NCBI GenBank assembly: GCA_016280695.1
Contig: JAEEHG010000069.1
Location: 1-8,457 of the forward strand
From: Solobacterium sp.
Lineage (GTDB): Bacteria; Bacillota_I; Bacilli_A; Erysipelotrichales; Erysipelotrichaceae
Direction of reading: 5' to 3'
Length of the DNA stretch: 8,457 nucleotides
Shown here: positions 1 to 6,241 of the stretch, piece after piece
Layout: every line of letters starts with the position of its first letter
Numbering within the stretch: the first letter of the stretch is position 1
Notes under the pieces: model-generated
Databases searched by the model: none
What the model saw: only the letters and a program-made list of their open reading frames with translations
What the model was told of the DNA's origin: nothing
Made by a program: the position numbers and the translations under genes

Positions 1-741
1 ATCAGCTTCGGTCAGGATGCCGGCAGCCAGGGCCCGCCGCAGCAGGATGGCCAGCCGTTCCATGCCATAGCGGTCTTCCACACTGGTATAGATCTTCGAG
101 CAGGCAAGAGAGTAACGGCCAAACTCAAGGGCCTTTCCGGCATCGGTGAACACCAGTTCCGGTTCATTCTGTTCATTAACGCCAGTATGCAGGGCCTCAT
201 ACAGATCTTTCAGTATATCAAGCGGGACGTGCAGAAGATACCGCATTGTGCCGAACGTGTATTCCAGCCGGTCTGCGGCCAGCTGCGGGGACGGATTATC
301 CGCCACCGGATACATCCGGTAGTTTTCAACCTGCGCCAAGGCAATGCCGTCTTCTGCCAGCAGTGCTGATATTTCCCTGTCATGATGCAGAATGGCAGCC
401 GTATCCTTTTCAGTATATTCCTGCTGCAGATAATCTTTATGGACAAAGTCCACAGCATGGGAGAAAACCGGCGTTGATATATCGTGGAAAAGCGCTGCCA
501 GGGCTGCTTCCCGGCAGGCAGTAAAATGCCAGGTAATCAGGGCAGTGCCGATGCTGTGCTGCAGCCGGGAACAGGGCACAGCGGTACGGTAGAGCGGAAA
601 ATTCGTGTAGATCATCCCGCAGTACATATCAATATCACTGAGACGGCGCATGGCCGCGGTCTGTATGTAAGGCCGCATGAAACCCGGCACATCATCGTGA
701 TAAATTGTGAACAATTCAGAATTGAGATGGTTTTTTCTCAT
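1..741 (-). CDS. HD-domain phosphohydrolase-like protein, C-terminus cut by window edge
   Basis: The frame is open from an ATG at 741-739 to base 1, giving 247 codons with no stop, so the C-terminus lies outside the window. It carries the HD-superfamily metal site: His62 in RLQHSIGTA, His86-Asp87 in LFHDISTPVFSHA, and a distal Asp157 in AADRLEY. The surrounding pattern (R-x-x-HSxGTA, then AALxxLFHDI, then ADRLEY) resembles the dNTPase/YwfO-like branch of HD phosphohydrolases, which cleave phosphate esters using metals; the substrate cannot be read from sequence. No membrane segment or signal peptide is visible. The N-terminus MRKNHLNSELFTIYHDD looks natural, but no Shine-Dalgarno precedes it. 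A TATAAT at 749-754 lies only 7 nt upstream, so the message may be leaderless. An alternative in-frame ATG at 783-781 overlaps the lplA stop (ATGA) and would add 14 residues that do not look conserved. Family assignment is firm; start and substrate are uncertain. Confidence 0.85.
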   Translation of the reverse strand, partial: MRKNHLNSELFTIYHDDVPGFMRPYIQTAAMRRLSDIDMYCGMIYTNFPLYRTAVPCSRLQHSIGTALITWHFTACREAALAALFHDISTPVFSHAVDFVHKDYLQQEYTEKDTAAILHHDREISALLAEDGIALAQVENYRMYPVADNPSPQLAADRLEYTFGTMRYLLHVPLDILKDLYEALHTGVNEQNEPELVFTDAGKALEFGRYSLACSKIYTSVEDRYGMERLAILLRRALAAGILTEAD

Positions 742-748
742 GAAAAAT

Positions 749-777
749 ATTATAGAACAAAACAGATGAGGCGTCTG
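749..777 (-). promoter_or_regulatory. Possible promoter for the HD-domain gene
   Basis: A perfect -10 hexamer TATAAT lies at 754-749 on the minus strand. The hexamer 17 nt upstream (777-772, CAGACG) matches the -35 consensus only at GAC and sits inside the lplA terminator hairpin. Transcription would begin near the ATG at 741, giving little or no leader. Confidence 0.4.
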
Positions 778-786
778 CCTCATCTG
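763..786 (-). terminator. Intrinsic terminator of lplA
   Basis: A perfect 10-bp inverted repeat (763-772 with 777-786) has a 4-base loop at 773-776. On the minus strand it is followed by TTTTGTT. It overlaps the lplA stop codon (782-780), so the hairpin begins within the last codons of lplA. It should end the E3-lplA transcript before the HD gene. Confidence 0.8.
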
Positions 787-1676
787 TCTGCGTAATCTTC
801 CAGGATCCGCCGTATTTCTGTTTCGTCAAACGGCAATTCCTGCAGCCGCTGTGCTATGGCTTTCGTGTCATGGATCTTCAGGCTGTCTGTATAGACTTCC
901 GCCTGCCGGACCTGTCCTTCCCGTACATCCAGCCGGATCTGCCAGATACCGTCTTTCAGCCGGTATTCAAGGGTTGTTTCAAAAGCTGGTGTTTCATTCA
1001 TCAGCCAGTCAGGATCAGCCAGTTCATCCCGCAGCCGCCGGATCACATCCGGGGCCGGCAGACTCCCTGCTTCATACGGACCGTAATGTGCGGATACTTG
1101 CGCGATGATCTGTTCGGCAGTGATCTGCGGATTGATGTCCTGCAGATTGATTACCCGGCTGCGCACCGAATCGATGCCGTGGGATTTCATCTTAAGCGGC
1201 GAGGGCTTCAGGGCGCCGGTGAGATTCTGCCGGTCTACGGAGATCATCAGCGTACCATGGTACAGGTAACGTCCTGCCGCGGACATGGAAGCGGTTCCAG
1301 AGAACTTCCGGCCGTCGGCCAGCAGGTCATTGCGGCTGCCGGTAATGGACCTGATACCCAGTTCCTGCAGACCTGCGGTCAGCCAGCCCAGCAGCGGTTC
1401 AATCCCCTTTTCATGCGTAAACCAGGAATAGTTCAGGTTGCCCGGATCCTGGTAAACAGCCCCGCCGCCGGTATAGCGCCTGACCAGCCGGATGCTGTGT
1501 TCCTCCATATAGGAAGGATCACATTCAAGCCAGCTGTTCTGGTTGCGGCCGATTACCACACAGGGATCATTGCGCCAGAAGAACAGGGTTTCATCGGTAA
1601 AGTGATCAAACAGATACTTTTCCGCTGCGACGTTGAAATACGGGTCATTTGATCCGGAAATCAACAGTTTTTTCAT
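780..1676 (-). CDS. lplA: Lipoate-protein ligase A
   Basis: The 298-residue cytosolic enzyme activates free lipoate with ATP to lipoyl-AMP and transfers it to the target lysine of lipoyl domains. The catalytic domain shows the family signatures in order: RRYTGGGAVYQDPGN from residue 66 (the glycine-rich lipoyl-AMP loop), GRKFSGTA at 122-129 with Lys124 as the expected invariant lysine, and HGTL at 140-143. Residues from about 230 match the small C-terminal accessory domain of LplA-type ligases, so this is the two-domain form rather than an octanoyltransferase. The ATG at 1676-1674 shares one base with the TAA stop of the upstream E3 gene (TAATG). This implies translational coupling and a common message, with the four-lipoyl E3 as the obvious substrate. 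A terminator follows at once. The enzyme implies lipoate scavenging; whether the cell can also synthesise lipoate is not visible here. Confidence 0.95.
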   Translation of the reverse strand: MKKLLISGSNDPYFNVAAEKYLFDHFTDETLFFWRNDPCVVIGRNQNSWLECDPSYMEEHSIRLVRRYTGGGAVYQDPGNLNYSWFTHEKGIEPLLGWLTAGLQELGIRSITGSRNDLLADGRKFSGTASMSAAGRYLYHGTLMISVDRQNLTGALKPSPLKMKSHGIDSVRSRVINLQDINPQITAEQIIAQVSAHYGPYEAGSLPAPDVIRRLRDELADPDWLMNETPAFETTLEYRLKDGIWQIRLDVREGQVRQAEVYTDSLKIHDTKAIAQRLQELPFDETEIRRILEDYADR

Positions 1677-4048
1677 TACAGGTGCAGATGTCCGATGCCG
1701 AGATCCATCGCCGCTTCGTGAATGACTTCACCGGTTGTCGGGTGCGCGAAGATCATCTTCTGCAGGTCTGTGTCCTTCAGGTGATTTACAACTGCCGCAT
1801 TAACGGTTTCAATCAGCGAAGACGCATCCGCGCCGACGATGGCCCCGCCGACGATGACATCGTTTTCATCCTTCATGAGCTTGATGAAGCCTTTGGTCTC
1901 ATTCATGGTCAGGGCCTTGCCGTTGCCGACATAGTCAAACCGGCCGGTCTTGAAGGATCTGCCCTGCTTCCTGAGATCATCCTCACCCAGGCCGACAGTA
2001 GCCACTTCCGGTGATGTGAAGATAACGCTCGGGACTTCCTCACGGCGGAACGGATGCTCATCACCCAGGATGGCATCCACGGCAATCATGCCCTGGTGGC
2101 TGGCCGCGTGCGCCAGCTGGATGATGTTGTTGACATCGCCGATGGCATAGATGTGCGGTTTGTTTGTCCGCATGCACATATCGACCTTGATGCCCCTGCC
2201 GCGGTCATTGAGCTCCACAGCAGCCTTGTCGATATCGAGGCCTTCCATATTCGGTTCACGGCCAATCGCGACAAGTACGGCATCGGATTCGATTTCCTTT
2301 GTTTCCCCGCCCTTTTCAAAGACGGTAACTGCTTTGCCGGCATCACTGTTCTTCAGTTCAGTTACCCGGGCAGACAGTTCAAAGCGGATGCCCTTTTCTT
2401 CGCCCATGCGGCGGACATATTCGGAAATATCAGTATCGACCATGGCAATCAGCCGGTCCAGGAATTCCACAACGGTCACTTCCGCGCCCAGATCCCTGTA
2501 CAGGAAGGCAAATTCCAGACCGATAACACCGCCGCCGATGATTGTGATCTTCTCCGGCAGGCTGCGGTTCGCCAGCGCGGTTGTGCTGTTGAGCACAAAC
2601 GGCAGGTCGATGCCCGGGAAATTGATGCGGGAGATTCTGGATCCGGTAGCGATGATGACATCATCAAAGCCCATGGTGTATTCGCTGCCGTCCTTGTCGT
2701 GAATCATGACTTCCGTGTCACTGACAAAGGATGCGGTGCCGCGGATCACAGTTACCTGGTTGCTCTTCATCAGTGACTCAACGCCGCCGACAAGACGCCG
2801 GACAACATCATCCTTGCGGGCGATAATCCGGTTCATATCCGGCTTGACAGCACCCTGGACATCGATGCCGAAGATTCCTGCTTCCTGGACCAGATGATTG
2901 ACTTCCGCGGAACGGATCAGTGCCTTGGTCGGAATGCAGCCGACATTCAGGCAGGTGCCGCCGAGGTTTTCCTTTTCCACCAGAGTAACTTTAAGCCCCT
3001 TCTTGGCCGCGTAGATGGCAGCGACATAGCCGCCCGGACCGCCGCCGATAATCAGCAGCTGGGCATGTTTCCCTTCATCCGCTGCGGCAATTTCCTTTTC
3101 CTCGAGCGCCACGAGCAGCTGGCCGAGCTTGACGAATTCACCCGCCTTGACCCCGACAGAGGTCACAACACCGTCAGCCGGTGCCTTGTATTCACGGGTA
3201 TCCTTATCTGCTTCGGTAGCGACAAGGACATCACCCTTATGAACTTCCATGCCGGGTTCTGCCACGACTTTAACGGCCTTGCCGCCCTCGATCACACGCA
3301 GTTCATGACGTACAGGTTCCTTTTCCTCGGCCTTCTCGATTTTGACGATCAGCTGGCCAAGTCTGACAAACTTGCCTTCTTCCACGCCGATCTCGGTAAC
3401 AACACCGTCAATCGGGGACTTATATTCGCGGGTATCCTTATCAGCTTCTGTTGCCACAAGAACCTGGTCTTTTTTCACACGGTCACCGACTTTGACGGCA
3501 ATCTTTGTGCATTTGCCGCCTTCGATCACCCGCAGCTCTTCCGACTCCTTGACCGGTTCAGCCGCAGCCGGTTCCGGTGCCGCTTCTTCCGCACCGCTTT
3601 CCGAAGCGATGACAGCCAGCACCTGGCCGAGTCTGACGAATTTGCCGACTTCACAGCCAATGGCTGTAATCACACCGCTGACCGGAGCCTTGTATTCCCT
3701 TGTGTCCTTGTCAGCCTCAGTGGCAACAATGACCTGTCCCTCTTCCACCTGGTCACCGACATTGACGGCAATCTTTGTGCACTTGCCGCCCTCGACAACG
3801 CGGATTTCGGTTTCCTTCATCGGCTTGACTTCGGCAATCGCCGCGACCAGCTGGCCGAGCTTGACAAACTTGCCTTCCTCCACACCGACTTCTGTTATTT
3901 TACCGGCTGCCGGCGCCTTGTATTCACGTGTATCCTTGTCGGCTTCCGTTGCGGCGATAACCTGGTCTTTTTCAACCATATCGCCGACTTTGACATGTAC
4001 CTTAACGCACTTGCCGCCTTCAACAACACGGATCTCTGATGCACTCAT
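1676..4048 (-). CDS. lpdA: Dihydrolipoamide dehydrogenase (E3) with four N-terminal lipoyl domains
   Basis: This 790-residue protein is far longer than the usual E3 of roughly 450-580 residues. Four lipoyl domains come first (about 4-73, 81-149, 171-239, 249-316), each with the motif TEADKDTREYK; the expected lipoyl lysines are K38, K114, K204 and K282. An Ala/Pro/Glu-rich linker (about 150-170) separates domains 2 and 3. A complete flavoprotein disulfide reductase follows: FAD-binding GGGPGG at 335-340, redox disulfide Cys366/Cys371 in GGTCLNVGCIPTK, a second nucleotide-binding GGGVIG at 505-510 with Glu528 ending the next strand (favouring NAD over NADP), FAD-contact AIGD at 635-638, and the dimer-interface catalytic pair His769/Glu774 in HPTTGE. 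It should exchange electrons between NAD(H) and its own lipoyl arms. AGGAGG at 4062-4057 lies 8 nt before the ATG. Single-lipoyl E3 proteins are known in Bacillota as parts of 2-oxoacid dehydrogenases; four domains is exceptional. E3 function is nearly certain, partner complex unknown. Confidence 0.96.
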   Translation of the reverse strand: MSASEIRVVEGGKCVKVHVKVGDMVEKDQVIAATEADKDTREYKAPAAGKITEVGVEEGKFVKLGQLVAAIAEVKPMKETEIRVVEGGKCTKIAVNVGDQVEEGQVIVATEADKDTREYKAPVSGVITAIGCEVGKFVRLGQVLAVIASESGAEEAAPEPAAAEPVKESEELRVIEGGKCTKIAVKVGDRVKKDQVLVATEADKDTREYKSPIDGVVTEIGVEEGKFVRLGQLIVKIEKAEEKEPVRHELRVIEGGKAVKVVAEPGMEVHKGDVLVATEADKDTREYKAPADGVVTSVGVKAGEFVKLGQLLVALEEKEIAAADEGKHAQLLIIGGGPGGYVAAIYAAKKGLKVTLVEKENLGGTCLNVGCIPTKALIRSAEVNHLVQEAGIFGIDVQGAVKPDMNRIIARKDDVVRRLVGGVESLMKSNQVTVIRGTASFVSDTEVMIHDKDGSEYTMGFDDVIIATGSRISRINFPGIDLPFVLNSTTALANRSLPEKITIIGGGVIGLEFAFLYRDLGAEVTVVEFLDRLIAMVDTDISEYVRRMGEEKGIRFELSARVTELKNSDAGKAVTVFEKGGETKEIESDAVLVAIGREPNMEGLDIDKAAVELNDRGRGIKVDMCMRTNKPHIYAIGDVNNIIQLAHAASHQGMIAVDAILGDEHPFRREEVPSVIFTSPEVATVGLGEDDLRKQGRSFKTGRFDYVGNGKALTMNETKGFIKLMKDENDVIVGGAIVGADASSLIETVNAAVVNHLKDTDLQKMIFAHPTTGEVIHEAAMDLGIGHLHL
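3101..4039 (-). repeat. Four tandem lipoyl-domain repeats within lpdA
   Basis: Four coding repeats of about 205-210 bp lie at 4039-3830, 3808-3602, 3538-3332 and 3304-3101 (minus strand), separated by linkers of about 20, 63 and 27 bp. Each encodes an RVxEGGK start, a GDxV turn, the identical TEADKDTREYK hairpin with the lipoylation lysine, and a GxFVxLGQ ending. The EAxDK-type motif (Glu at -3, Asp at -1 from Lys) fits lipoyl rather than biotinyl domains, which carry MKM. DNA copies differ at many silent positions, so this is not a recent duplication. Confidence 0.93.
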
Positions 4049-4071
4049 AATTAATTCCTCCTGACAAAATC

Positions 4072-4077
4072 ATTATA
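4072..4077 (-). promoter_or_regulatory. Possible -10 element before lpdA
   Basis: TATAAT reads on the minus strand at 4077-4072, just after the hairpin at 4080-4106 and 23 nt before the lpdA ATG. No convincing -35 hexamer lies 16-18 nt upstream, because that space is taken by the hairpin. The element may be weak, activator-dependent or fortuitous. Confidence 0.3.
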
Positions 4078-4079
4078 TA

Positions 4080-4106
4080 GTAAAACCCGCAGATGCGGGT
4101 TTTTAC
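4080..4106 (-). terminator. Hairpin between redoxin gene and lpdA, likely terminator or attenuating hairpin
   Basis: GTAAAACCCGC (4080-4090) pairs with GCGGGTTTTTAC (4095-4106) around an AGAT loop, with one bulged base. On the minus strand the U-run is the stem's own UUUU and is followed by ACUAUAU rather than a long U-tract. It would terminate the redoxin transcript, perhaps incompletely, allowing some read-through into lpdA. Confidence 0.6.
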
Positions 4107-4133
4107 GCTTTCTTTGCTTAAACAGTATCCTGC

Positions 4134-4682
4134 TTAGAGCTTGGCGAGCAGATCATCGATATTCGGCATATCCATCAGATTTGCGGCATAGTGGGCAAAT
4201 GTCACTGTGTCGTTTTCATCGATGATGAACATCGCCGGCAGCTGCTGCTCATCGCCTTCATAGTCACCATGGACAAATCCGGCTTCCTTGACCTTGGCAC
4301 TCTTGGCCTTCAGATCATCCATACGGTCACCGATCAGGGCTTCCATGGATTCAGCAGGCTTGATATCGAGCGCCTTGTAGATGTTCATTTCCGGATCGGA
4401 AATGATTTCAAACGGCAGCCAGGCATTGGTGTTCTTCATGTCATTCTGAATGTGTTCCTGGTCAGACTGCATCAGAACAAAGACCTTGGCGTCCTTCTTC
4501 ATGAATTCATCATAACGGTCAGCAATCAGCTTGCAGTCATAACGGCAGACTGTGCAGCCGATATAACGCAGAACCCAGAGAACGATCTTACCCTTCCATT
4601 CGCCTCTGAGGGAAACACCTGTTCTGTAACCGGTATTGAATTCGAAATTAGGCATTTTGTCGCCTGCAGCTAAACGTGGCAT
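4134..4682 (-). CDS. Redoxin-domain, peroxiredoxin-like thiol protein
   Basis: This is a 182-residue cytosolic protein of the AhpC/TSA-redoxin thioredoxin-fold group. Residues 8-13 (DKMPNF) match the usual N-terminal strand, a hydrophobic strand at 33-39 leads into GCTVCRYDC with Cys43, Cys46 and Cys50, and QLPA at 147-150 supplies the likely cis-proline (Pro149) before the strand MFIID. The usual peroxiredoxin signature PxxxT/SxxC is absent; Cys46 aligns with the peroxidatic cysteine and Cys43 takes the place of the Thr/Ser. It may therefore be a Prx-like2 type protein or a thiol-disulfide reductase rather than a standard peroxidase. AGGAGG at 4696-4691 lies 8 nt before the ATG. It has its own promoter (4707-4735) and precedes the four-lipoyl E3 on the same strand, which suggests but does not prove a redox partnership. 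No secretion signal is seen. Confidence 0.85.
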   Translation of the reverse strand: MPRLAAGDKMPNFEFNTGYRTGVSLRGEWKGKIVLWVLRYIGCTVCRYDCKLIADRYDEFMKKDAKVFVLMQSDQEHIQNDMKNTNAWLPFEIISDPEMNIYKALDIKPAESMEALIGDRMDDLKAKSAKVKEAGFVHGDYEGDEQQLPAMFIIDENDTVTFAHYAANLMDMPNIDDLLAKL

Positions 4683-4706
4683 AGTATTATCCTCCTGTAC
4701 AGTTTA

Positions 4707-4735
4707 TTCATAACGGAAAATACGTAAAATATCAA
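4707..4735 (-). promoter_or_regulatory. Sigma-A-like promoter for the redoxin gene
   Basis: On the minus strand, TTGATA (4735-4730, 5 of 6 matches to the -35 consensus) and TATGAA (4712-4707, 4 of 6) are separated by exactly 17 nt. The start site would fall near 4700, giving a leader of about 18 nt that contains the AGGAGG. I see no terminator after the MATE gene, so read-through from it may add to expression. Confidence 0.65.
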
Positions 4736-4750
4736 GAATTATGACTGAAC

Positions 4751-6094
4751 TCAGCGCACGACCCGGTAATTCATCCAGGTACCGCTGCGGTAGCGTCTGA
4801 CAAAGAAGAAGATCCGGACAATCCAGTCCAGAAACATTGCGTACCAGACACCGATTACGCCAAAGCCCAGCCGGATGCCGAGAATGTAGCCGCCGAGCAG
4901 CCGCATGGAAAACATGGAGCAGATCCCGACCAGCATGGTATAGCGGGCATCTCCGGAAGCCCTCAGCGCATTCGGCAGGACAAAGGCAACTGAATGCGTA
5001 ATGGTAGCTACAACACAGTCCACGATGATGATCTGCCTGACCAGAACGGCAGCCTCCGCCGTAAGTGTATACATTTTCAGGGTCAGCGGCAGGGTCAGGA
5101 ACAGAAGCAGATTCGCGCACCCGGTCATAACGGCGGCAAGGAATACCATTCGGCGTATATAAAACCTGGCTTCATCATAGTCATTGGCACCGACGCAGCG
5201 GCCGACGACCGTCACGATGGCCATGCCCATGGCACTGTCAGCTATATAGGCAATGGTGCCGAGACTGTTGGCCACACCGTTGGCGGCAATCTGCGAAGTG
5301 CCCATGGTTGCGACGATGCTGGCCACCAGCACCTTGCCGAACTGGAACAGGCCGTTTTCAATGCCGTTGGGAACGGCAATGGAAAGAATCTTGCGGATGA
5401 CGTTTCCCCGCCAGCAGAAGATATTCTTCAGATGGAGAACAATTTCATTGGCCGGGTTAAAGCAGCGCCGGATGATCAGTACTGCGGCAACAGCACGGGA
5501 GATCAGTGTCGGGATGGCGACACCTGCCACGCCGATATGCAGAATAAAGATGCCGATATAGTTGCCGACAAGATTGATCAGATTCATCAGCATGCTGACG
5601 CGCATTGTCACAGCTGTCATATTCATGGCCCTGTGCAGGGCTGCCCCGCTGTTGTATATACCCAGAAACGGAAATGAGAACGCGGTAATGACAAAATAGA
5701 TAATGCAGGCTTCCATGACATCCGGGGAAATGGAATGATAGAGTGTCCCGATGATCTGCCGGTTGAACAGCAGCACAAGTGACATGAATACCGCCGGCAC
5801 CAGGAAAGAAATCAGTACCAGCTGACCGGCTGCCAGATTACTGTAATCACGGTCGCCGTAGCCGATATACTGGGTGACAACGACTGCCCCGCCGGTGGTC
5901 AGGGCTCCCATGACGGCAATCACCAGGAAGTTGACTTCGTTGACAAGTGATACACCGGAAATGGCCGCCTCCCCGACGGATGAAACCATCATCGTATCCA
6001 GAATGCCGACCAGAATACCGAGGATCTGCTCAATCAGCAGCGGAACAATCAGACGCTGCAGCTGTTTATTGGAATAAGTCTTTCCCTGAACCAT
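4751..6094 (-). CDS. MATE-family multidrug/cation efflux protein
   Basis: This 447-residue integral membrane protein has the length and about twelve hydrophobic segments typical of the MATE family, which export drugs or metabolites in exchange for Na+ or H+. The two-lobed repeat is visible: PLLIEQILGILVGILDTMMV near residues 18-37 opens the first half, and the matching IAVPNGIENGLFQFGKV segment opens the second half at about residue 238. Further family-like features are GGAVVVTQYIG in helix 2 and VTVVGRCVGAND in the equivalent second-half position. The substrate cannot be predicted. The ATG at 6094 has no strong Shine-Dalgarno (only AAGAA at a fair distance), which may mean modest translation, but the N-terminus fits the family. 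It stands divergent from the amidohydrolase gene and 68 bp upstream of the redoxin gene on the same strand; a functional link to the redox genes is not evident. Confidence 0.94.
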   Translation of the reverse strand: MVQGKTYSNKQLQRLIVPLLIEQILGILVGILDTMMVSSVGEAAISGVSLVNEVNFLVIAVMGALTTGGAVVVTQYIGYGDRDYSNLAAGQLVLISFLVPAVFMSLVLLFNRQIIGTLYHSISPDVMEACIIYFVITAFSFPFLGIYNSGAALHRAMNMTAVTMRVSMLMNLINLVGNYIGIFILHIGVAGVAIPTLISRAVAAVLIIRRCFNPANEIVLHLKNIFCWRGNVIRKILSIAVPNGIENGLFQFGKVLVASIVATMGTSQIAANGVANSLGTIAYIADSAMGMAIVTVVGRCVGANDYDEARFYIRRMVFLAAVMTGCANLLLFLTLPLTLKMYTLTAEAAVLVRQIIIVDCVVATITHSVAFVLPNALRASGDARYTMLVGICSMFSMRLLGGYILGIRLGFGVIGVWYAMFLDWIVRIFFFVRRYRSGTWMNYRVVR

Positions 6095-6114
6095 GATTCT
6101 TATTTTACGTACAG

Positions 6115-6120
6115 ATTATA
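6115..6120 (-). promoter_or_regulatory. Probable -10 element of the MATE gene
   Basis: TATAAT reads on the minus strand at 6120-6115, 20 nt before the ATG. No good -35 hexamer stands 16-18 nt further upstream, in a very AT-rich run. It lies back to back with the amidohydrolase promoter. Confidence 0.45.
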
Positions 6121-6166
6121 AAAAATCCAACGTAATAAATTTACATTTATTTTTCAGAAATGTTTG

Positions 6167-6195
6167 TTGACATTTTCATTATGAATGATTATATC
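6167..6195 (+). promoter_or_regulatory. Sigma-A-like promoter for the amidohydrolase gene
   Basis: A perfect -35 TTGACA (6167-6172), a 17-nt spacer and TATATC (6190-6195, 4 of 6) lie about 46 nt before the start codon. A small palindrome TTCAT-T-ATGAA (6175-6185) sits inside the spacer, where a repressor could bind. Confidence 0.7.
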
Positions 6196-6203
6196 TTTCA
6201 TAT

Positions 6204-6218
6204 AGAGATGAAATCTCT
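6204..6218 (+). promoter_or_regulatory. Short inverted repeat in the amidohydrolase leader
   Basis: AGAGAT and ATCTCT flank a GAA centre just downstream of the predicted start site and 8 nt before the ribosome binding site GGAGG at 6227-6231. It could be an operator half-site pair or a small leader hairpin; the 6-bp stem is short enough to be chance. Confidence 0.3.
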
Positions 6219-6241
6219 TATTAGATGGAGGAAATATAAAG

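Noticed and set aside
1..741. Region as non-coding or a broken gene because only short closed frames appear in it
   Set aside because: One minus-strand frame is open throughout from 741 to base 1 and carries the full HD metal-binding set; it only lacks its stop codon because the window ends.
870..1652. Plus-strand open frame of 260 codons opposite lplA
   Set aside because: The opposite strand encodes all lipoate ligase motifs; this frame has no recognisable domain or start signal and reflects third-position GC bias.
2894..4039. Long plus-strand open frame of 381 codons opposite the lipoyl repeats
   Set aside because: It is the exact antisense of lpdA, has no family signature, no ribosome binding site, and its internal repeats merely mirror the lipoyl domains.
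3101..4039. Regularly spaced repeats as a possible CRISPR or non-coding satellite array
   Set aside because: The units are about 210 bp, in frame and conserved at protein rather than DNA level, so they are coding domain duplications.
3101..4039. Repeats as biotinyl rather than lipoyl domains
   Set aside because: The modified-lysine hairpin reads EADKD, not the AMKM-type biotin motif, and the protein is an E3 with lplA next door.
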